Positions 1 through 5,581 of a stretch of DNA of 7,857 nt are shown piece after piece (position 1 is the stretch's first letter; every line of letters begins with the position of its first letter). Position numbers and translations under genes: made by a program. This stretch comes from Candidatus Hydrogenedentota bacterium (lineage in GTDB: Bacteria; Hydrogenedentota; Hydrogenedentia; Hydrogenedentales; SLHB01), in assembly GCA_022706165.1 (NCBI GenBank), contig JAKJDA010000128.1:1-7857 (forward strand), written 5' to 3'. Under the pieces are notes generated by a model. The model was not told where the DNA came from and ran no database searches. It was given only the letters and a program-made list of their open reading frames with translations.

Positions 1-1
1 G

Positions 2-364
2 CTGCCCACGCTGACGCGTTATATCGGCGATTTGAGCGATTACGCCGTCCATCGCCGCGAAAAAAAGCCCTACCTTTTTTTGACGTGCGCCCATTGGGAG
101 CATTACCACGAACCGACCGATACGCCGGACCTCCTTAACTACGCCAAGATGGAGGCGATCGCGACGTATCTGCTGTCCTTGTTGCATTTTCTCGACACGC
201 AGCCCCTGGAGGGGCCCTTTGAAGGCTACGACACGACCTCCACGGAATTGGCCTTCATGCGGCGATCCGTGGGGCCGATCGTCGAGAGCTTGGGCATGCG
301 CCTGAACGACCGATCGGACATCGATTCCCTGGCGGCGCTCATGCTGCACGTGTTTGGACTATAG
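2..364 (+). CDS. 3' end of an unrecognised protein gene (partial, cut by window start)
   Basis: The frame is open from the window edge to a TAG stop at 362-364, giving the last 120 residues of a protein that starts upstream. A TTG at 32 could be read as a start, but the frame continues upstream without a stop and no clear ribosome binding site precedes it, so a truncated gene is more likely. The visible part is soluble-looking, with no membrane segment and no signal peptide. It is rich in His, Tyr and Trp near the front (a W-E-H-Y-H stretch) and has probable amphipathic helices after that. I recognise no family. The gene converges on gmd and their stop codons overlap by 6 bp, so no separate terminator lies between them. 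That it is coding is inferred from the open frame and from the way it abuts gmd. Confidence 0.6.
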   Translation: MPTLTRYIGDLSDYAVHRREKKPYLFLTCAHWEHYHEPTDTPDLLNYAKMEAIATYLLSLLHFLDTQPLEGPFEGYDTTSTELAFMRRSVGPIVESLGMRLNDRSDIDSLAALMLHVFGL

Positions 365-1363
365 AACCTTGCCGGACGCCTTTTCCTGCTCGGCCCGCTT
401 CACATCGGCGTCCACCATGAGCCGCACCAGTTGCCGAAACGTCGTTCGAGACTCCCACCCCAACTGCCGCTTGGCCTTGCTTGCGTCGCCCACGAGCAAG
501 TCCACCTCGCTAGGACGACAATAACGGGGATCCTTCTCGACATATTCACGGTAATCCAGGTCGAGGTACGAGAAGGCCTCGTCCAAAAACTCGCGGACCG
601 TGTGGCTCTCGCCCGTAGCGAGCACATAATCCTCTGGGCCATCCTGCTGCAACATGCGCCACATGCCTTCGACATATTCCTTGGCGTATCCCCAATCGCG
701 CCGCGCATCGAGATTGCCCAGATAGACCTTCCGCTGCAACCCCAGCTTGATGCGCGCGGCGGCGGTCGTGATCTTGCGCGTCACAAAGGTTTCGCCCCGG
801 CGCGGTGATTCGTGATTGAACAAAATGCCGTTGCAGGCGTACATGCCATAGGCTTCGCGATAGTTCACGGCCGCCCAATAGGCAAAGACCTTAGCCACGC
901 CGTAGGGACTGCGCGGATGAAACGACGTCGTCTCGGTTTGCGGAACTTCCCGCACCAACCCATACATTTCACTGCTGGACGCCTGATAATAGCGCACCGG
1001 CGCGCCGCTATGGCGGATGGCCTCCAACATGCGGATCGCGCCCACCGCCACAATGTCCGCCGTGTATTCCGGAATGTCGAAACTGACGCGAACATGGCTT
1101 TGTGCCCCAAGGTTATACACCTCGTCCGGTTGCACGCGGTTGATAATTTGACCCAGCGCCGCCGAATCGCTGAGATCGCCGTACATAAGGTTCAAGCGAC
1201 GTTTTTCGACATGCGGATCCTCGTAGATGTGATCGATCCGCCCCGTATTGAACGAACTTGACCGGCGGATGAGCCCGTACACTTCATAGCCCTTCTCGAG
1301 CAGCAGTTCCGCCAAGTACGATCCATCCTGCCCCGTGATGCCGGTGATCAGCGCCTTTTTCAC
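359..1363 (-). CDS. gmd: GDP-mannose 4,6-dehydratase
   Basis: This enzyme converts GDP-D-mannose to GDP-4-keto-6-deoxymannose in the cytoplasm, the first step toward GDP-fucose, GDP-rhamnose or GDP-perosamine. The 334-residue product is a short-chain dehydrogenase/reductase of the extended type. It opens with the Rossmann NADP-binding motif TGITGQDG (residues 7-14). The active-site strand SSSEMYG (129-135) supplies Ser/Thr and Glu, and the catalytic pair Tyr154 and Lys158 sits in YGVAK. The family-specific stretches [15 protein letters not shown] (183-197) and [16 protein letters not shown] (216-231) are intact. Length is normal for bacterial Gmd. The start is GTG at 1363, chosen because the Rossmann strand begins at once and a purine-rich GGGGAGGGGAGAG lies just upstream. 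No fcl (GDP-fucose synthase) or other partner is next to it in the window. It is transcribed in the same direction as nrfHA but 173 bp downstream, probably as a separate unit. Confidence 0.97.
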   Translation of the reverse strand: MKKALITGITGQDGSYLAELLLEKGYEVYGLIRRSSSFNTGRIDHIYEDPHVEKRRLNLMYGDLSDSAALGQIINRVQPDEVYNLGAQSHVRVSFDIPEYTADIVAVGAIRMLEAIRHSGAPVRYYQASSSEMYGLVREVPQTETTSFHPRSPYGVAKVFAYWAAVNYREAYGMYACNGILFNHESPRRGETFVTRKITTAAARIKLGLQRKVYLGNLDARRDWGYAKEYVEGMWRMLQQDGPEDYVLATGESHTVREFLDEAFSYLDLDYREYVEKDPRYCRPSEVDLLVGDASKAKRQLGWESRTTFRQLVRLMVDADVKRAEQEKASGKVL

Positions 1364-1536
1364 GTCTCTCCCCTCCCCCCTGCCTGCATCAGGCTAGCGC
1401 ATTGTCGCACAACGACGGACGTTTCTACGGACAACATTCCCCTGCGAAAGAGGCTTCTCCCGGCGCCCTATCAATCGCCGCGAACGATAAACAGGCGGCG
1501 CGTCTCCCTAAACGAACGTTCCCGCCAGGGTTGGCA
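1364..1536. other. Intergenic gap between nrfA and gmd with small inverted repeats
   Basis: These 173 bp must hold the end of the nrfHA transcript and the control region of gmd. I see a 4-bp hairpin directly after the nrfA stop (GCCA at 1524-1527 with TGGC at 1532-1535). A GC-rich hairpin follows (CGCCGC at 1476-1481 with GCGGCG at 1495-1500, 13-nt loop), but no T-run follows either one, so a textbook intrinsic terminator is not supported. Next to the gmd ribosome binding site is another hairpin (GCCTG at 1382-1386 with CAGGC at 1390-1394). I could not find a convincing promoter pair for gmd. Confidence 0.3.
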
Positions 1537-2931
1537 TCAGCGCAAGACAAGCTGACCTTGACGCGCATAGTCGAGCGCGAGCAAAAGAATGCGCGCGGCC
1601 TCTTGCGGCGCGTGGAACCCGGATGAATTCTCCGCCTCGACGAAATCAAGAAGAAATTGCGCCTTACGCTGCAGGGCGCACGCGTCAGCCAACGGCGTTT
1701 CCGCAGCGCCGGCGGCGCGTGCGGCCTTGATTTCGCCGATCAAGGCGACGACCGCATCCATGACGCGATCGCGCATCTCCATTGTGCGCCCCTGGATTGT
1801 TTCCACGCGGCTCTTCAACTCTTCCTCCGGAAATTTGTGGCAGGTCTGACACGCGTTGTTGATGTGCAGCACCGGGCTCTGGATGTGGTGATCGCTGATT
1901 TTGAGCGCGCCCACGCGTTTGTACGGCATGTGGCAGTCGGCGCAAGCGACGCCCGAGCGCGCGTGCACGCCCTGACTCCACATCTCGAATTCAGGATGTT
2001 GCGCTTTCAACGCCGACGCGCCGGTGTCGGCGTGGATCCAATCCTTGTGACCGTTTTCCTCATAGTAGGCGAGAATATCATCTCCCTTGAGCCCTTTTGT
2101 CCAAGGATAGACCAAGCGCTTCTCAGGCCCCTGGAAATAATACTCGACGTGGCACTGGCCACAGACAAAAGAACGCATCTCCTGGCGCGTGGCCATCACG
2201 TTGGGATCGTAATCGGAAACGCCCTGGGCGGCCTTGGCGGCGCGGATGCCCTCCAGAAAACCGGGGCGCGTAATGCGCAGCTGCATGGTCTGCGCATCGT
2301 GACAATCGATGCAGGTCACGGGATGCGTCACCAGTTCTCGGGCTTCCGCATACGGCATCTGGTTCATCTTCTCGAACCCCTTGACGATGTCGCCGTCGCC
2401 GAGTTTCTTGTAGGGGACATACACCGACGCGTGGCAGTGCATGCACGTGCCGGGCTGCTTGGCGGCCTGTTGGCGTTCGGTGTAGGTCTGATCTTCAAGC
2501 ATGTACGCATGGCCACGTTCCTCGCGAAAATCCTTGGCGAAGGCATACCCCGCCCAGAGGGTTTTCAGACGAGGGTCCTCTTCGAGTTTCGATTGCGCCA
2601 CCACCGATCGCGGGTCGGCCTCGGTCGGCGTGCGCGGCATGGCCTCGCTGCCGCCGTAGCGAGTGCGGGCCATATCGGCCGTGCGCAAATACGCGTCGTA
2701 TTGCAGCGGAAAATTCTTGCCCCACACGGCGGGATCCTCGGTGTCGTCGGTCAAATCGACCACCCGGAAAAAGGGATTGCGCGCCTCCTGCTTGTGCTCA
2801 AAAATGTTCACCAACAGCGCCGCAACCCCAAACGTCGCCACCGCCGAAAACAAGGCCGCGGCGACCAGTAAGGCGACAAATCCCCGAAGCGACTTCCTCT
2901 GCGTTTCCGTCGACTGATTACGGGCGATCAT
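1537..2931 (-). CDS. nrfA: Cytochrome c nitrite reductase, catalytic pentahaem subunit (ammonia-forming)
   Basis: NrfA reduces nitrite to ammonia with six electrons on the outer face of the cytoplasmic membrane, the last step of respiratory ammonification. The 464-residue product has one N-terminal hydrophobic segment (about residues 15-41) that serves as an export signal or anchor. Five haem motifs follow: CMHCH 163-167, CIDCH 207-211, CGQCH 257-261, CADCH 330-334 and CQTCH 361-365. The catalytic-pocket residues of the family are present: Arg139 in RGH, Tyr264 in HVEYYF and His312 in KAQHPE. The calcium-site residues Glu263, Lys309 and Gln311 are also kept, as is the C-terminal GFHAPQEA block. 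The first motif is CXXCH where most NrfA have CXXCK, so the catalytic iron would carry a His instead of a Lys ligand; this is a known minority type. The ATG at 2931 has a GGAAG Shine-Dalgarno just upstream. nrfH lies 41 bp upstream, in the same operon. Confidence 0.97.
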   Translation of the reverse strand: MIARNQSTETQRKSLRGFVALLVAAALFSAVATFGVAALLVNIFEHKQEARNPFFRVVDLTDDTEDPAVWGKNFPLQYDAYLRTADMARTRYGGSEAMPRTPTEADPRSVVAQSKLEEDPRLKTLWAGYAFAKDFREERGHAYMLEDQTYTERQQAAKQPGTCMHCHASVYVPYKKLGDGDIVKGFEKMNQMPYAEARELVTHPVTCIDCHDAQTMQLRITRPGFLEGIRAAKAAQGVSDYDPNVMATRQEMRSFVCGQCHVEYYFQGPEKRLVYPWTKGLKGDDILAYYEENGHKDWIHADTGASALKAQHPEFEMWSQGVHARSGVACADCHMPYKRVGALKISDHHIQSPVLHINNACQTCHKFPEEELKSRVETIQGRTMEMRDRVMDAVVALIGEIKAARAAGAAETPLADACALQRKAQFLLDFVEAENSSGFHAPQEAARILLLALDYARQGQLVLR

Positions 2932-2972
2932 GCGTCTTCCTTTCCCTCGCGTGTTGGGCGCGCCCTGCCATG

Positions 2973-3422
2973 CTATTCGAGATGCCCCACCGAGGGGTGA
3001 CAGCGAATGCAGGACGTCATGTTCTGGCCAGCGTGGACACGATCAATGGCTTGGACGATATCCCCATGGCATCGGCGGCAGGCGGCCTCGGCAATGGCGC
3101 GGTTGCGCGGCGTGATCGCGATAGGCTCGTGAAAACCGCCCAAGGTGAAGGCCATCGAATGGTGGTAGCCGTTGAGGGCCTTCGTCGCATACTTGCCGAT
3201 GAAGTCATGCGGCGTGTGACAATCATTGCACACGGCAACGGCGCGGTGGCTCGAACGCTCCCACGCGTTGTAGTTATCGTTCATGACGTGACAGTTCGCG
3301 CACGCGGCCGGATTGTCGGTGAGATACGACGCGCCCCGGGCGTAAAGAAACGTGTACGCCCCCACGCCCGACAGCGCACCGCTCAATAGCCCTGCCAACA
3401 CTGCCGCTATGCCGCGCATCAT
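2973..3422 (-). CDS. nrfH: Cytochrome c nitrite reductase small subunit, membrane quinol dehydrogenase
   Basis: NrfH takes electrons from the menaquinol pool and hands them to NrfA, with which it forms a membrane complex. The 149-residue product has a single N-terminal membrane helix (about residues 4-27) and four haem motifs: CANCH 41-45, CNDCH 65-69, CRRCH 115-119 and CIRCH 138-142. The first is followed by V-M, matching the unusual CXXCHXM arrangement of NrfH in which a Met near the motif ligates haem 1. Length and motif spacing are typical of the NapC/NirT/NrfH family. Two ATG codons stand together (3422 and 3419); the first is preferred because the GAGGGAG ribosome site sits 8 bases before it. 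It is the first gene of nrfHA. The close gap to nrfA and the lack of any nrfBCD gene mark this as the NrfHA type and not the enteric NrfABCD type. Confidence 0.95.
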   Translation of the reverse strand: MMRGIAAVLAGLLSGALSGVGAYTFLYARGASYLTDNPAACANCHVMNDNYNAWERSSHRAVAVCNDCHTPHDFIGKYATKALNGYHHSMAFTLGGFHEPIAITPRNRAIAEAACRRCHGDIVQAIDRVHAGQNMTSCIRCHPSVGHLE

Positions 3423-3468
3423 GGCGTGGACTCCCTCGCGTCAGACCCTGCCCAGATGATATGGCGGG

Positions 3469-3497
3469 ATTGTACCGAAAGGATGGCGGCGCTGCAA
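3469..3497 (-). promoter_or_regulatory. Putative sigma-70-type promoter of nrfHA
   Basis: On the minus strand TTGCAG (3497-3492) and TACAAT (3474-3469) are separated by exactly 17 bp. The -10 matches TATAAT in five of six bases, while the -35 matches TTGACA in only three. Transcription would start near 3462 and leave a leader of about 40 nt before the nrfH ATG at 3422. The weak -35 would suit a promoter that needs an activator. This is a by-eye match in a GC-rich region and is only suggestive. Confidence 0.35.
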
Positions 3498-3512
3498 TGC
3501 CGCCGCTGCAGC
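3485..3512. repeat. Two interleaved inverted repeats over the putative nrfH -35 element
   Basis: GGCGGC (3485-3490) pairs with GCCGCC (3499-3504), and GCTGCA (3491-3496) pairs with TGCAGC (3507-3512). The arms alternate, so the two hairpins exclude each other. The -35 hexamer of the proposed nrfHA promoter (3492-3497) falls in the centre of the first repeat, which makes a protein-binding operator plausible. A chance origin in GC-rich sequence cannot be excluded. Confidence 0.4.
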
Positions 3513-3590
3513 AAAAACGCGCACACAAATACGCGGGCGATCCTGGCTTCTGGCGCCATGCAGAAACTTCCCTGGCGCGGCAGGATTTGC

Positions 3591-3600
3591 TTTCCGGAAA
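3591..3600. repeat. 10-bp perfect palindrome TTTCCGGAAA
   Basis: This is a perfect palindrome in the non-coding region, about 120 bp upstream of the proposed nrfHA -10 and 70 bp upstream of the sigma-54-type promoter. The size and symmetry suit a dimeric regulator, and the position relative to the sigma-54 site falls in the usual range for a bacterial enhancer-binding protein. No regulator can be named. Confidence 0.3.
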
Positions 3601-3666
3601 CGCGAACCCCAACCCGCCCTCCATCGCAACTCCTTTCGCAGAAACGCCTTGAGACGAATCAACTCC

Positions 3667-3683
3667 TTGGCATATGCCTTGCT
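3667..3683 (+). promoter_or_regulatory. Sigma-54 (RpoN)-type -24/-12 promoter for the flagellar operon
   Basis: TTGGCATATGCCTTGCT fits the RpoN consensus YTGGCACGRNNNTTGCW at all positions except the C, G and R of the CACGR portion. The invariant GG (3669-3670) and GC (3681-3682) are exactly 10 bp apart. The site points toward flgF, and transcription would begin near 3694, leaving a leader of about 290 nt. Sigma-54 control of middle flagellar genes, including rod and ring genes, is well known in many non-enteric bacteria, so the match agrees with its context. The core GGCATATGCC is also a 10-bp palindrome. The reverse strand does not make an equally good site. Confidence 0.65.
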
Positions 3684-3724
3684 TTCCCCTGACGGTGGTC
3701 TAACCAGACGGCATTGCCGTTCCG

Positions 3725-3814
3725 AAGTCCTTGCGACTTTTCAGAACGCCCATGCGTCCCGTCCCGTGCTTCGGCGTTGGCGACACAAAGACCGCCCATT
3801 CTCGTGAGAGGCGG
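3725..3814 (+). repeat. Small stem-loops in the first half of the flagellar leader
   Basis: AAGTC (3725-3729) and GACTT (3735-3739) form a 5-bp stem with a 5-nt loop. Further on, CCGCC (3792-3796) pairs with GGCGG (3810-3814) and encloses TCTC/GAGA (3800-3803 with 3806-3809), giving a bulged hairpin. Both lie in RNA made from the sigma-54-type promoter. No T-tract follows either one, so they are not evident terminators. Confidence 0.3.
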
Positions 3815-3826
3815 CCCGGAACTCAG

Positions 3827-3850
3827 CATACGGGGTGAACAGCCCGTATG
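3827..3850 (+). repeat. Perfect 8-bp inverted repeat in the flagellar leader
   Basis: CATACGGG (3827-3834) and CCCGTATG (3843-3850) are exact reverse complements around an 8-nt loop, and a G-U pair can extend the stem by one. It lies about 135 nt downstream of the predicted sigma-54 start and 136 nt before the flgF ATG. It could be an RNA structure or an operator. No T-run follows, so a terminator is unlikely. Confidence 0.45.
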
Positions 3851-3919
3851 TAAGCGCCGTCGCTGGTCTTGGAGTGACCGGAGCCGCCGAACGCTACGCC
3901 TGCGGGCGATTGCATACAT

Positions 3920-3936
3920 GCCGCCGTACCGGCGGC
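3920..3936 (+). repeat. Compact 7-bp GC hairpin 50 nt before flgF
   Basis: GCCGCCG (3920-3926) and CGGCGGC (3930-3936) pair perfectly around a TAC triloop, a very stable small hairpin. It ends 49 nt before the flgF start, upstream of the purine-rich ribosome-binding stretch (3965-3980). It could protect the 5' end of a processed mRNA or affect translation; no T-run follows it. Confidence 0.45.
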
Positions 3937-3985
3937 CAGAACCGACTGTGCGACAGGGGACCCAAAGGAGACAGAGGGGCGAAAG

Positions 3986-4738
3986 ATGCTGCAAGGACTC
4001 TACGCGGCGGCGAACGGCTTGGTCTCCGAAGAAGCGCGGCAGGCCGTTATCGCCAACAACATCGCAAACGTCTTCACCGCGGGATTCAAACGCCAGGAAC
4101 CGGTGCAGCAAGGTTTTTACAGCGTCTTCCGCGACTCCATGAGCGTCGCGCGCCTGAACGCGGAACGATCGCCGGGCGGCGGAGTCAAACTGGTCGAAAC
4201 CTATACCGATCCGGCAGAAGGAACCGTCACCACCACAGGCAACAACCTCGATATCGCCTTGTCAGGCCCCGGATATCTTGTCGTGGACACGCCCCAGGGC
4301 GAACGCTTCACCCGTGCCGGAAAATTCATGATCGACAGCGACGGGCAACTGGCAAACGATGCGGGACACAAGGTGCAAGGAACCGGCGGCCCCATCGACG
4401 TGCGCGGAGGCGCCGTGCAGTTTGACGGAACCGGCCGGGTGATTGTAGACGGCGCGCCGGTCGGAACGCTCCGCCTTGTCGAATTCGAGGACCCGCGCAT
4501 GCTGACGCGCGAAGGCAATACGCTGTTCGCCGCCTCGCAAGCGGCGATGGACCGATCGGCCCCGGCGGACCAAACCCGGGTGGCGGCAGGATCGCTGGAA
4601 ATGTCCAACGTTCAACTGCCGCACGAGATGATTGGCATGACGCTGGGATTGCGCGCCTATTCGGCGAACCAGCGGGTCATCAGCGCGTTTGACGAAACCT
4701 TGGGCAATTTGATCGAACGGGTGGGCATGCCGATCTAG
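3986..4738 (+). CDS. flgF: Flagellar basal-body rod protein FlgF
   Basis: FlgF is a proximal-rod component of the flagellar axial structure and is exported through the flagellar type III apparatus, so no signal peptide is expected or seen. The 250-residue product has the N-terminal rod domain with NNIANVFTAGFKR at 24-36, a variant of the usual ANVNTTGFKR signature. A central beta-rich part contains GPGYLVVDTPQGERFTRAG, typical of the hook-basal-body group. The C-terminal rod domain has GSLEMSNVQ and LRAYSANQRVISAFDE. The ATG at 3986 is preceded by GAGGGGC about 5 bases away, with a second AGGAG further up. It is the first gene of the operon and sits 29 bp before flgG. It could be called a FlgG paralogue, but the position before a canonical flgG and the shorter centre favour FlgF. 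It is probably transcribed from the sigma-54-type site at 3667. Confidence 0.9.
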   Translation: MLQGLYAAANGLVSEEARQAVIANNIANVFTAGFKRQEPVQQGFYSVFRDSMSVARLNAERSPGGGVKLVETYTDPAEGTVTTTGNNLDIALSGPGYLVVDTPQGERFTRAGKFMIDSDGQLANDAGHKVQGTGGPIDVRGGAVQFDGTGRVIVDGAPVGTLRLVEFEDPRMLTREGNTLFAASQAAMDRSAPADQTRVAAGSLEMSNVQLPHEMIGMTLGLRAYSANQRVISAFDETLGNLIERVGMPI

Positions 4739-4746
4739 TTATCGGC
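4729..4746 (+). repeat. Stem-loop over the flgF stop codon
   Basis: GCCGAT (4729-4734) and ATCGGC (4741-4746) pair perfectly around a 6-nt loop (4735-4740) that contains the flgF stop codon TAG. It ends 21 nt before the flgG start, upstream of the flgG ribosome site GGGGAG. It may shape translation of, or processing between, the two cistrons. It lacks a T-run and is not a terminator. Confidence 0.4.
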
Positions 4747-4767
4747 GCACATGGGGAGCGGAAACGT

Positions 4768-5559
4768 ATGATACGCGCACTGTTTACGGCGGCGACGGGA
4801 ATGATCGCGCAGCAATTGAACATCGACACGATCGCCCACAACATGGCGAACGTGAACACCACCGGCTTCAAAAAAAGCAGGGTGAACTTTCAAGACCTCA
4901 TCTACGAGACGATCAAACCCGCAGGCTCCGAAACGGCCGCCGGCCAAACCATTCCGGAAGGAATCCAGGTAGGACACGGCGTGCGCCCCGCTTCGATCGC
5001 CAAACTGTTTTCGCCCGGCAATTACATTCAAACCGGCAATCCCCTCGACCTCGTGATCGAAGGCGACGGCTTCTTTCAGGTGACCCTGCCCGACGGAACC
5101 ATCGGCTACACGCGCGACGGCAATTTCAAGCTCGATGCGAACGGGCAGATCGTTTCGACGGATGGTTATCCGCTGCAGCCGGGCATCACCGTGCCGAACA
5201 ACGCCCTCAGCGTGAACATCGGATCGGACGGCACCGTATCCGCGATGGTCCAAGGCAACGCCGCCCCGCAAAACCTGGGAACCATCCAATTGGTGCGATT
5301 CGTGAACCCCGCAGGCCTCGACGCGCGGCTGGGACGCAACATCCTGTTGGAAACCCAGGCCTCGGGCGCGCCGATCGCCGGACAACCGGGCCTCGATGGC
5401 CTGGGCACGCTCGAAAACGGCTTTCTCGAAAACTCGAACGTCCAAGTCGTGGAGGAAATCCTGAATCTCATCATCGCGCAACGCGCGTACGAGGCCAGTT
5501 CGAAGGTCATTCAAACCTCCGACGAAATGCTGCAAACCGCAAACAACGTGCGACGGTGA
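4768..5559 (+). CDS. flgG: Flagellar distal rod protein FlgG
   Basis: FlgG forms the distal rod that passes through the P and L rings and joins the hook. The 263-residue product closely follows the family length (about 260). The N-terminal rod signature HNMANVNTTGFKKSR (24-38) is intact and is followed by the FlgG-typical NFQDLIYETI. The central GNPLDLVIEGDGFFQV and TRDGNFKLDANGQIVSTDGYPL are textbook FlgG. The C-terminal rod domain has LGTLENGFLENSNVQVVEE, then IIAQRAYEASSKVIQTSDEM. No signal peptide is present, as expected for type III export. The ATG at 4768 follows GGGGAG with a spacing of about 10. It is the best-conserved gene in the window and fixes the identity of the operon. It lies 29 bp after flgF and 22 bp before flgA. 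Confidence 0.98.
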   Translation: MIRALFTAATGMIAQQLNIDTIAHNMANVNTTGFKKSRVNFQDLIYETIKPAGSETAAGQTIPEGIQVGHGVRPASIAKLFSPGNYIQTGNPLDLVIEGDGFFQVTLPDGTIGYTRDGNFKLDANGQIVSTDGYPLQPGITVPNNALSVNIGSDGTVSAMVQGNAAPQNLGTIQLVRFVNPAGLDARLGRNILLETQASGAPIAGQPGLDGLGTLENGFLENSNVQVVEEILNLIIAQRAYEASSKVIQTSDEMLQTANNVRR

Positions 5560-5581
5560 TAGGCCCCAGGAGACGTAATTC

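Larger units (their letters stand above)
3423..3985. other. 563-bp divergent control region between nrfHA and the flagellar operon
   Basis: No credible gene lies here; open frames on both strands have poor composition and match nothing I know. The nrfH-proximal part (about 3462-3512) holds a possible sigma-70-type promoter overlapped by inverted repeats. The middle holds a 10-bp perfect palindrome TTTCCGGAAA (3591-3600) and an inverted repeat TTCTG/CAGAA (3548-3552 with 3561-3565). The flagellar side begins with a sigma-54-type promoter (3667-3683), followed by a leader of about 290 nt with several inverted repeats up to flgF. No FNR/CRP-like TTGAT-N4-ATCAA site was found, although nrf genes are often under such control. 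Confidence 0.6.

Noticed and set aside
374..413. 7-bp inverted repeat GGACGCC/GGCGTCC with a 26-nt loop, considered as a terminator for the upstream gene
   Set aside because: It lies inside the gmd coding sequence, the loop is long and no T-tract follows, so it is more likely a chance repeat.
1657..2871. 404-codon open frame on the plus strand, antisense to nrfA
   Set aside because: The minus frame is an unmistakable NrfA with five haem motifs. The antisense product is rich in Arg, His and Leu with no family features, as expected for a mirror frame in GC-rich DNA.
3274..3624. Minus-strand open frame whose ATG has a very good AAGGAG Shine-Dalgarno
   Set aside because: It runs out of frame into nrfH, has an Arg/Ser/Gly-rich product with no recognisable features, and lies mostly upstream of the likely nrfH transcript start. 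NrfH from 3422 is already full length, so no upstream extension is needed.
3703..3712. Possible second sigma-54-type site on the minus strand near 3690 (GG-N10-GC only)
   Set aside because: Only the GG and GC dinucleotides fit; the bases around them do not match TGGCAC or TTGC, unlike the plus-strand site at 3667-3683.
3423..3985. Search for an FNR/CRP-like TTGAT-N4-ATCAA box upstream of nrfH
   Set aside because: None was found on inspection, so classical FNR control is not claimed.
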